64,000 bases of DNA from Jeotgalibacillus malaysiensis. GTDB taxonomy: Bacteria; Bacillota; Bacilli; Bacillales; Jeotgalibacillaceae. Position 1 is the stretch's first letter, and every line of letters begins with the position of its first letter. Below are positions 58,235 through 64,000 of the stretch, one piece after another. Both the position numbers and the translations under genes were made by a program. Location of the stretch: positions 445,501 to 509,500 of the forward strand of contig CP009416.1 in NCBI GenBank assembly GCA_000818095.1, given 5' to 3'. The notes under the pieces were generated by a model. The model saw nothing but the letters and a program-made list of their open reading frames with translations. It ran no database searches and had not been told where the DNA came from.

Positions 58235-59111
58235 AGCCAACACCTCCCAACTCATAAATAAAGATTTCTTCAAGCGTCAACGGTAGCAAATCAAATATCG
58301 CCGGATTGAAGCTTTCAACATAAGGAAGAATTTCTTCCTCACGTCCTTTAACAATAATCAGCAGCACACTGCCGCGTTTCTCGTAATGCAGTACATCTAA
58401 GCCGCTCAGGAATGCCTCTTTTTCAGGCAGCTTCTTAAATGCGATCTGAAGCTTATGGATATCTGTCTTTAATTCGTCCAAATCCCGCTCAAATAATAGT
58501 CCGCCGTTATGCATGATCCCGACGTAATCACAGAAATCCTCCATCTCACGCAGATTATGCGAAGACACAATCAGCGTCAGTCCACGGTCCGCCACATCCT
58601 GCAAAATCGCATTCTTCATCTGCTGACGCACAACCGGATCGAGTCCATCAAACGGCTCATCTAAAATCAGCACATCCGGCATCGCAGAGAGGGTAAGAAT
58701 AAATGAAGCCTGGCGCTGCATTCCTTTAGACATTTTCGTCAGCTTCTTATCAGGATTCATCCTGAAATGCTTCGTCAGCTGCTGAAACCGTTTTTCGTTC
58801 CATCTCGCATACACTTCTTTATAAAACCCCGCCATATCATTCAGCGAAGTCTGATGCAAAAAGTGCGGCTGGTCCGGGATAAACAGCACATGCTGCTTCG
58901 TTTCAGGTGTTTCAAACACAGGATTGTCAGCGATTTTCACTTCTCCACTGTCATATCTATAAATGCCGGCAAGTATTTTAAGGAGGGTCGTTTTACCGGC
59001 GCCGTTTGATCCGAGCAGTCCGTAGATGGATCCCTTTTTCACATGGAGTGTGAGATTCTCAACAGCCTGCAGATCATCAAAACGCTTATTTACTGCGGTT
59101 GCCTGAATCAT
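58206..59111 (-). CDS. ytrB: ABC transporter ATP-binding protein, YtrB-like
   Basis: A 301-residue ATPase. Walker A is GSNGAGKTT (residues 36-44), a degenerate signature reads MSKGMQRQASFILTL, Walker B is VLILDEPFDGLDPV, and the H-loop is IVSSHNLRE. A C-terminal 80-residue extension (HKLQIAFKKLPEKEAFLSGL) is typical of YtrB and bacitracin-type exporters. AGGGAGGGTGACAA lies before the ATG. It overlaps the GntR gene by 4 bases and the permease by 29. Confidence 0.88.
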   Translation of the reverse strand: MIQATAVNKRFDDLQAVENLTLHVKKGSIYGLLGSNGAGKTTLLKILAGIYRYDSGEVKIADNPVFETPETKQHVLFIPDQPHFLHQTSLNDMAGFYKEVYARWNEKRFQQLTKHFRMNPDKKLTKMSKGMQRQASFILTLSAMPDVLILDEPFDGLDPVVRQQMKNAILQDVADRGLTLIVSSHNLREMEDFCDYVGIMHNGGLLFERDLDELKTDIHKLQIAFKKLPEKEAFLSGLDVLHYEKRGSVLLIIVKGREEEILPYVESFNPAIFDLLPLTLEEIFIYELGGVGYEIRNLIVE

Positions 59112-59491
59112 TTGTCACCCTCCCTTTCCGCCACTTCAATTTTTTGAATCAAATTGATGAGATCATCCTTCGATCCGCCCAAAAATAAAAACTCACTCAC
59201 AATTTTTTCTAAGTCCTGTCTCAGCATCTCCAATCTCTCCTCATTCCCATCATTCTGTAACGGTGCCACAAAACTGCCTTTTCCAGGAACGGAATAAATA
59301 AATCCCTCGCGCTCAAGCTCACGGTAGGCTTTCTGTATCGTATTCGGATTAATCGTCAATTCCTGTGCCAGACTCCTGACAGACGGCAACTGCTCATCCT
59401 GCTGCAGCACATCCCGGATCATCAGCGTCTTCAGCTGATCCATCAACTGCTCATAAATCGGCACCCGGCTGCGCGTATCCAACGTAAACAT
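59108..59491 (-). CDS. ytrA: GntR/YtrA family transcription regulator
   Basis: A 127-residue repressor. The GntR winged helix spans residues 5-75 (PIYEQLMDQLKTLMIRD, then LPSVRSLAQELTINPNTIQKAYRELEREGFIYSVPGKGSFV). A short C-terminal YtrA-type helical dimerisation part of about 45 residues follows. It is first in the operon and presumably binds the inverted repeat at its own promoter. Relatives respond to wall-acting antibiotics. ATG 59491 follows GGAGGAGGG; GTG 59497 is possible. Confidence 0.9.
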   Translation of the reverse strand: MFTLDTRSRVPIYEQLMDQLKTLMIRDVLQQDEQLPSVRSLAQELTINPNTIQKAYRELEREGFIYSVPGKGSFVAPLQNDGNEERLEMLRQDLEKIVSEFLFLGGSKDDLINLIQKIEVAEREGDK

Positions 59492-59515
59492 CCGCACCCT
59501 CCTCCAAATATTAGT

Positions 59516-59562
59516 GTATTACCTGTACTACTTATTGTAATACGGTTGATACGGTTGGTCAA
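59516..59562 (-). promoter_or_regulatory. Promoter and GntR operator of the ytr operon
   Basis: On the minus strand, TTGACC (59557-59562), 17 bp, TACAAT (59534-59539). The inverted repeat GTATTAC-N14-GTAATAC (59516-59543) covers the -10 element, a typical YtrA-family operator position. Confidence 0.75.
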
Positions 59563-59624
59563 TACTATTTTTTGTAATTATTTTTTGCCCTTGGTGCAGT
59601 TGGGAAACTGGGGGTGGTGTGGGG

Positions 59625-59756
59625 GTTCGTAGAATAATTGCGGTTGTTCGTAGAAAAACAGGTATGGTCCTTAGAACAGACAATGGTGTTCTTAGAAAAA
59701 CACGAGTGGTTCGTAGAAAAAACAATCATGTTCTTAGAAAAGTGTAATAAGACCTA
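59625..59756 (-). repeat. 21-bp periodic array, copy 4, upstream of the GntR regulator
   Basis: Read on the minus strand, the leader TAGGTCTTATTACACTT (59740-59756) precedes six units. On the plus strand these occupy starts 59730, 59709, 59688, 59667, 59646 and 59625, all 21 bp apart. Units read TTCTAAGAAC or TTCTACGAAC, with one TTCTAAGGAC. Total length is 132 bp. Confidence 0.9.
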
Positions 59757-59781
59757 TGATGAAAATAAAAAAACACGCTGA

Positions 59782-60762
59782 CTAATCAGCGCGATATGGC
59801 TTTCTCAAACAATATCTCCTTTTACTTGTTTTATATTTAGCGAGCAAGTTTGCTCTTTGCAGCAAAGCCCACATAGTTGCTGGACTGTTTACATTTAGAA
59901 ATACTCTAGCTTCCCGATTTGAAATAGTAGGGTTAATAAATGTTAAATAAACAAACAGTGAATCCAGATAGCTTTCATCATTTTGCAAGCCGCATAATTC
60001 GCAGCGAAAGCGTCGGGCAATCCATTTAACAGTCAAACTCATACATGCGTTACACCAGACGCCAGATTCAAGTATATCGGTTGCGATATTATGTTTATTT
60101 AACACATTATAAATTTTTTCATTAACTGTAGATGATGCAAGGCCATTTGAGATTTTTCTAAGTGCACTTAGGTCATATTGTTCTTTATCATTAGCTGCTA
60201 AAATTTCTCTAAGCTTCATCGTGAAACGATCTGCCCTGAAAATGTTTTTGGGGAGAAGGTTAGACGAGCCAACTGCTTCGAGATGGACGCCAGGGTGGGT
60301 AAAGGGAATCAGAGAATATATTGGAAGGTCAGTATTTATTTGAGTAAAAAGATGCTTGAGACCTGCGCGGTGACGTTCGACCTGGAGAGAGGGGTGAGTC
60401 GTGGTGAAAATGGATCCGTCTGTTTCAAGACGATACATTTGCTCATTTTCAAGATCGAGTTTCATATGGCCTTTATAATGCTTTGTCTCAATTGTCAGGG
60501 CAAAAGCCGGAGTAAGAATCAGGTGATCAATTTGAATCGTCTCACCTTCATAAGGGAGTAGCAAGTTATGACCAATCAGGAATTTGTCAGAAGCAAAAGG
60601 ACTGAGCAACTGGTCAATTCTCTGTTCTCCAAACTCACCGGCTCTCATTAAATCAGCGTCTTTTAAAATTTCATGCTTTGCAGGAAGATGATCTGGGATG
60701 TGGCGTGCTAACAGTTCGTACGCATGGGCACGTAGAGAAGGTTTTCTTGTGTGGAAAATCAC
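59782..60762 (-). CDS. NERD domain protein with C-terminal zinc finger
   Basis: A 326-residue protein. The NERD (nuclease-related) domain spans about 38-160: GEFGEQRIDQLLSPF, then LLLPYEGETIQIDHLILTPAFALTIETKHYKGHMKLD, with the D and E-x-K of the nuclease-like core. The C-terminal part has C-x2-C pairs (WCNACMSL and RCELCG) for zinc binding. NERD proteins are common in Bacillota and presumed DNA-acting, but the role is unproven. It starts with GTG after AAAGGAGG. A periodic array lies on each side, leaders facing the gene. Confidence 0.82.
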   Translation of the reverse strand: MIFHTRKPSLRAHAYELLARHIPDHLPAKHEILKDADLMRAGEFGEQRIDQLLSPFASDKFLIGHNLLLPYEGETIQIDHLILTPAFALTIETKHYKGHMKLDLENEQMYRLETDGSIFTTTHPSLQVERHRAGLKHLFTQINTDLPIYSLIPFTHPGVHLEAVGSSNLLPKNIFRADRFTMKLREILAANDKEQYDLSALRKISNGLASSTVNEKIYNVLNKHNIATDILESGVWCNACMSLTVKWIARRFRCELCGLQNDESYLDSLFVYLTFINPTISNREARVFLNVNSPATMWALLQRANLLAKYKTSKRRYCLRKPYRAD

Positions 60763-60861
60763 TAGTGTATTCCTCCTTTTTGAGTGGGTTGAGAAGATTA
60801 TATAACTTTTATAGGAAGAGTGAACATAATATTTTGTTGATTTGTTAACGAGATGATCGGC

Positions 60862-60993
60862 TAGGTCTATTTACACTATTCTACGAACAAGGGTGGTTTT
60901 TCTACGAACCGGGCTGTATTTTCTAAGAACATGACGGCCTGTTCTAAGAACACCAATCACTTTTCTAAGAATAAGACAGTTTTTTCTACGAAC
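60862..60993 (+). repeat. 21-bp periodic array, copy 5, upstream of the sucrose hydrolase gene
   Basis: The leader TAGGTCTATTTACACTA (60862-60878) precedes units at 60879, 60900, 60921, 60942, 60963 and 60984, all steps 21 bp. Units are TTCTACGAAC or TTCTAAGAAC, with one TTCTAAGAAT. Total length is 132 bp. Confidence 0.9.
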
Positions 60994-61070
60994 ACCCATA
61001 ACCCCCAATTTCCCAACGGCATCCCACTAAGTGCTAAAATAAACCCAACAACCCGAAAGCAGGTGACGTG

Positions 61071-62531
61071 ATGGAGAAGGAGATTCAAATTGTAGAGGCG
61101 TCGATTCAGGAGAAGGAACAGGAGGCGCAGGCGCATCATTGGTATCCGCGATTTCATGTGGCGCCGCGGGCATACTGGATGAATGACCCGAATGGTTTTT
61201 CTTATTTCAATGGGAAGTATCATTTGTTTTATCAGCATCACCCGTTTTCGCCGGAGTGGGGGCCGATGCATTGGGGCCATGTGGTGAGCCGGGATCTGGT
61301 GAACTGGGAGCACCTGCCTGTGGCGCTCGCTCCGAGTCTGCCGGATGATGCGGATGGATGTTTTTCGGGCAGCGCGATTGAGGTGGATGGAAAGCTGGTT
61401 GCAATGTACACCGGAAATGTATGGACAGGCCCGGATCACGATACGGATCTGAAGCAGGTGCAGATGATTGCGGAAAGCAATGATGGCATTCATTTTACGA
61501 AATGGGAGATTCCCGTGATCAGTGAGGCGCCTGAGGGCGATATTCATCCGTTTCATTTCAGGGATCCGAAGGTGTGGAAACGTGAGGATACATATTACTG
61601 TGTGCTTGGTTCGAGAACGAAGGATCATACAGGGCATGTGCTACTTTACAAATCTGATGATCTTAAAAACTGGGATTTTGTAGCCGTTTCAGCTAAAAAA
61701 GAAGAGAATGGCGGATTTATGTGGGAGTGTCCGGACTTCTTTCATTTAGGTGAGAAGGACGTGCTGGTGATGTCGCCGCAGGGCGTAAAGCCTGAAGGAA
61801 ACAAGTTTCATAATCTCCACCAGGCAGTTTATGTGCTTGGTGAGCTGAATTATGAGTCAGGTCAGTTCACACATAGAGATTTTCATATGCTCGATGCAGG
61901 GTTTGACTTTTATGCACCGCAGACACTTGAAGATCCGGAGGGCAGACGTGTGATGATCGGCTGGATGGATATGTGGGAGAGCGAGATGCCGACGCAAGAG
62001 CATGGATTTTGCGGCGCGATGACGATTCCACGCGTGCTCGTGCCTGCCGGAGACCGCCTGCTCATTCAGCCGCTGCCTGAGCTTGCTGAGCTGAGAAAAG
62101 AAGAGATATACGTTGAAAATGAACCCATTTCAGCTAAACGAACGTTTGATTCAATCAGCGGCACATGTCTTGAAATGAAGCTGGAAGTAGATGTGAAGAG
62201 TGCGGATGCTTTTCGTGTAAACTTCCGTTGCGGTAATGGCGAGAAAACGGTTCTCAGCTGGTCGAGAAAAGAATCTGCAGTCACGCTCGACCGTACTGTA
62301 TCCGGTGCGGGTGTCAGCGGGATGAGAACAGTGGAAGTGAAGGAACAGGATCGATTAACACTGCACTTTTTCCTTGATCAATCTTCTGCAGAGATCTTTA
62401 TTAATCATGGTGAAGCTGTGATGACAGCGCGGATTTATCCGGGAGAGGCGTCTGACGGAATTGAGTTTAAGGCTGAGGGTGAAGCTATTATTGAGCGGCT
62501 TTGGAAGTGGGATTTAAATTCAGCTTTTTAA
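61071..62531 (+). CDS. Sucrose-6-phosphate hydrolase (GH32)
   Basis: A 486-residue cytoplasmic beta-fructosidase. The three GH32 motifs are present: WMNDPNG with nucleophile Asp39, FRDPKVW with the transition-state Asp, and WECPDFF with the acid/base Glu. A C-terminal beta-sandwich follows (about 340-480). It cleaves sucrose-6-phosphate or sucrose. No sucrose PTS gene or SacT/ScrR regulator is adjacent, so uptake must be encoded elsewhere. ATG 61071 has AGGTG 5 bases upstream. A flavin reductase gene follows 18 bases after its stop. Confidence 0.9.
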   Translation: MEKEIQIVEASIQEKEQEAQAHHWYPRFHVAPRAYWMNDPNGFSYFNGKYHLFYQHHPFSPEWGPMHWGHVVSRDLVNWEHLPVALAPSLPDDADGCFSGSAIEVDGKLVAMYTGNVWTGPDHDTDLKQVQMIAESNDGIHFTKWEIPVISEAPEGDIHPFHFRDPKVWKREDTYYCVLGSRTKDHTGHVLLYKSDDLKNWDFVAVSAKKEENGGFMWECPDFFHLGEKDVLVMSPQGVKPEGNKFHNLHQAVYVLGELNYESGQFTHRDFHMLDAGFDFYAPQTLEDPEGRRVMIGWMDMWESEMPTQEHGFCGAMTIPRVLVPAGDRLLIQPLPELAELRKEEIYVENEPISAKRTFDSISGTCLEMKLEVDVKSADAFRVNFRCGNGEKTVLSWSRKESAVTLDRTVSGAGVSGMRTVEVKEQDRLTLHFFLDQSSAEIFINHGEAVMTARIYPGEASDGIEFKAEGEAIIERLWKWDLNSAF

Positions 62532-62549
62532 TCTAAAGGAGGAATTTAA

Positions 62550-63161
62550 TTGTTATCTATTAACCCCGAAAATCAATCAGAACGAGATAACTACAAGCTG
62601 CTGACAGGAGGGATCATTCCCCGTCCGATCGCATTTGTTACTACTGAATCCGAGGCAGGCGTTTTGAATGCAGCCCCATTTAGTTATTTTAATATTGTAT
62701 CTGCTGACCCGCCGATGATCTCGGTGTCCGTTCAGCGTAAAGCAGGCGAGCAGAAGGATACTGCTCGTAACGCGGAATTTAAAAAAGAGTTTGTCGTTCA
62801 CATTGTGGATGAATCGAATGTTGAAAAGGTAAATCAGACTTCCGCTAATTTGCCTTTTGACGAGAGCGAGGTTGAACTGACCGGTCTGACGCCTGTTGAG
62901 AGTGAAGTGGTAAGCGTACCAGGCTTGGCAGAATCCAGATTCAGAATGGAATGTGTGCTTGAGCAGAACATCCAGCTTGGCGGGCATGAAGGGAAGTCTT
63001 CTGCTGACTTGCTGATCGGGCGGATTGTACGGTTTCATATTGATGAGGCGATTTATGAGAAGGGGCGTATTCACGCGGACGAGCTGAAGGCTGTGAGCAG
63101 GCTGGCTGGAAGTAATTATGCGAAGCTGGGTGAGATGTTTTCGCTGGAGAGGCCGAAATAA
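62550..63161 (+). CDS. Flavin reductase-like FMN-binding protein
   Basis: A 203-residue split-barrel flavoprotein of the flavin_reduct (PF01613) family. The core TGGIIPRPIAFVTTESEAGVLNAAPFSYFNIVSADPPMISVSVQRKAGEQKDTARN shows the FMN-phosphate loop. It may reduce flavin or act on a small molecule; the substrate is not clear. The start is TTG 62550, set by AAAGGAGG 7 bases upstream. It closely follows the sucrose hydrolase gene without a terminator, yet the functions do not obviously connect. Confidence 0.83.
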   Translation: MLSINPENQSERDNYKLLTGGIIPRPIAFVTTESEAGVLNAAPFSYFNIVSADPPMISVSVQRKAGEQKDTARNAEFKKEFVVHIVDESNVEKVNQTSANLPFDESEVELTGLTPVESEVVSVPGLAESRFRMECVLEQNIQLGGHEGKSSADLLIGRIVRFHIDEAIYEKGRIHADELKAVSRLAGSNYAKLGEMFSLERPK

Positions 63162-63219
63162 TAATATTGATGATGACCGGGGAGCGGGGTGCTTTCCGGT
63201 TTTCTATGTGGTTAAGGGG

Positions 63220-63351
63220 TAGGTCTTTTTACACTATTCTACGAACCGAGCTGTTTTTTCTAAGAAGAACCTCGATTTTTCTTAGAACATCACTCTCTGT
63301 TCTAAGAACCTTATCAATTTTTCTACGAACGAACACACTAATTCTAAGAAC
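63220..63351 (+). repeat. 21-bp periodic array, copy 6, upstream of the XRE regulator
   Basis: The leader TAGGTCTTTTTACACTA (63220-63236) precedes units at 63237, 63258, 63279, 63300, 63321 and 63342, all steps 21 bp. Units are TTCTACGAAC (twice), TTCTAAGAAC (twice), TTCTAAGAAG and TTCTTAGAAC. Total length is 132 bp. Confidence 0.9.
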
Positions 63352-63397
63352 CACACACATCATTACATTAACCAACACAGCTGAAAGTAAAACAAAC

Positions 63398-63426
63398 TTT
63401 ACAAAATGACAAGTCTACTTTACAAT
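63398..63426 (+). promoter_or_regulatory. Promoter of the XRE regulator gene
   Basis: TTTACA at 63398-63403 and TACAAT at 63421-63426 are 17 bp apart. The boxes lie in two direct repeats ACTTTACAA (63396 and 63417) spaced 21 bp, which could also be the regulator's own site. Confidence 0.6.
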
Positions 63427-63454
63427 CTAATTAACATGTACTGGAGGAGATCAA

Positions 63455-63664
63455 ATGGCGATTAAAAATCGGGTGAAGGAGCTCCGGGCGCGAGACGGTC
63501 TGACTCAGGGAGATCTCGCTAAGAAAATTGGTGTCACAAGACAGACCATTGTGTCGCTTGAAAAAGGCAGTTACACGCCGTCACTTTTGCTGGCGTTAAA
63601 TATTGCAGAGGTGTTCGGGGAATCGGTAGAAGCAATATTCACAAAGGAGGAGGAAGGTCAGTGA
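63455..63664 (+). CDS. XRE family helix-turn-helix regulator
   Basis: A 69-residue Cro/C1-type DNA-binding protein consisting of one HTH domain: RVKELRARDGLTQGDLAKKIGVTRQTIVSLEKGSYTPSLLLALNIAEVFG. It belongs to the short YozG/YgzD-like class often paired with a membrane protein. CTGGAGGAG precedes the ATG. Its stop overlaps the GTG of the next gene by 4 bases, so the pair is co-translated. Confidence 0.9.
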   Translation: MAIKNRVKELRARDGLTQGDLAKKIGVTRQTIVSLEKGSYTPSLLLALNIAEVFGESVEAIFTKEEEGQ

Positions 63665-64000
63665 AACGGGTGTTAATTGAAACGGTATGCAGTGTCATTT
63701 TTTATATACTTTTAGCAGTTGCAGTCAGCAGCACGATTCATGCAATGAAGGAAATTGATGAAGGATATGAGGCGATGGCCGTTGATGAGGTTCTTGGTAA
63801 GTCTGTTGAAGTATCTTCAGAGATGAACATCGGATCTGCAGGTATGAACTTCGAGGCAGTACAGGAAGTGACAGATGTGGAGACGGGTCAAACTGAAACA
63901 GACGCAGTTAACGTCACCATGAGTCCCATTCCATGGCTGCTTTTGTTCATTTTTACAATCCCCTGGATGATCTACAGTTATAAAACACGCGACCGTTCTA
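63661..64000 (+). CDS. Membrane protein encoded with the XRE regulator, cut by the window end
   Basis: The first 113 codons of a gene that runs past the window. The product has a hydrophobic helix at about residues 5-24, an extracytoplasmic acidic stretch of about 60 residues, and a second helix near 94-110 (PWLLLFIFTIPWMIYSY). It starts with GTG, overlapping the XRE stop, after GGAGGAAGG. XRE-membrane protein pairs of this type are frequent in Bacillota; the membrane partner may modulate the regulator, but its function here is unknown. Confidence 0.7.
   Translation, partial: MKRVLIETVCSVIFYILLAVAVSSTIHAMKEIDEGYEAMAVDEVLGKSVEVSSEMNIGSAGMNFEAVQEVTDVETGQTETDAVNVTMSPIPWLLLFIFTIPWMIYSYKTRDRS

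Noticed and set aside
60957-61637. A 226-codon minus-strand frame opposite the sucrose hydrolase gene
   Set aside because: It is antisense to a clear GH32 gene and passes through part of an array; the composition is His/Arg-rich as expected of a shadow frame.
37539-63351. The arrays as CRISPR loci
   Set aside because: The repeat is 10 bp and the spacer 11 bp, far too short; unit number is fixed at six and no cas genes are present.
1-64000. tRNA, rRNA, insertion sequences, prophage or an origin of replication
   Set aside because: I looked on both strands for conserved tRNA/rRNA segments, transposase or integrase motifs and DnaA-box clusters and saw none.

Overview
The window looks like chromosomal DNA of an aerobic, spore-forming type Bacillota, most like Bacillaceae or Planococcaceae (a Jeotgalibacillus-like relative is my best guess). 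The evidence is strong AGGAGG-type Shine-Dalgarno sites, short T-rich intrinsic terminators, GTG and TTG starts, cre and Fur boxes, and many genes whose nearest known relatives are Bacillus subtilis genes (floT, rsbQ, yclNOPQ, ytrABCEF, catE, mtlARFD, yuiD, mbcS). No rRNA, tRNA, transposase, phage or cas gene was seen. It is mostly ordinary metabolic and transport DNA with unusual intergenic structure.

Layout: 1-4100 holds the end of a YeiH-type exporter, a nucleotidyltransferase/GNAT pair, a flotillin behind a SigW-like promoter, and a membrane protein. 4300-9013 holds a DASS dicarboxylate symporter and an actP-like two-gene acetate-type symporter, both with cre sites. 9239-11226 holds a Yip1 protein, a plsY paralogue and a PAS-STAS regulator. 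11621-16885 is the mannitol operon mtlA-mtlR-mtlF-mtlD. 17047-30281 is a run of short units: an RsbQ hydrolase paired with a PAS-GGDEF protein, catE, ogt, GNATs, a Bcr/CflA exporter, hydrolases and several tiny membrane proteins. 30569-36520 contains an APH-type kinase, yuiD, a MarR regulator and a Fur-boxed petrobactin-type ABC operon. 36634-44531 contains an SDR, an RpiR-regulated amino-acid ABC transporter, and a two-component system with Sco1 and His-rich lipoprotein genes. 44754-54097 has an acyl-CoA synthetase, an ECF sigma/anti-sigma pair, a YczE protein, an SLH protein with a stop codon in its signal peptide, a GGDEF-EAL protein and an FtsW/RodA protein. 54151-59491 (minus strand) is a ytrABCEF-like operon. 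59782-64000 has a NERD protein, a sucrose hydrolase, a flavin reductase and an XRE/membrane-protein pair cut by the window end.

The most unusual content is intergenic. Six loci carry the same 132-bp design: a 17-bp leader (TAGGTCWWWTTACACTW) followed by six copies of a 10-bp motif (TTCTAAGAAC or TTCTACGAAC) spaced exactly 21 bp apart, with unrelated 11-bp spacers between them. The leader always lies farthest from the next gene in the array's direction. Four of those six genes encode transcription regulators (RpiR, OmpR-type, GntR, XRE). I know of no described family with this form; an array of protein-binding sites phased by two helical turns is the simplest reading.

A second family of GC-rich 80-140 bp palindromic elements occurs six times, some with compensatory changes in their inverted ends. 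Several operators are shared between distant genes, which predicts small regulons: TGARCGNNCGYTCA plus cre at both the symporter and the acyl-CoA synthetase genes, and TTCACN-N5-TTCACA at both the two-component operon and the nearby lipoprotein gene.
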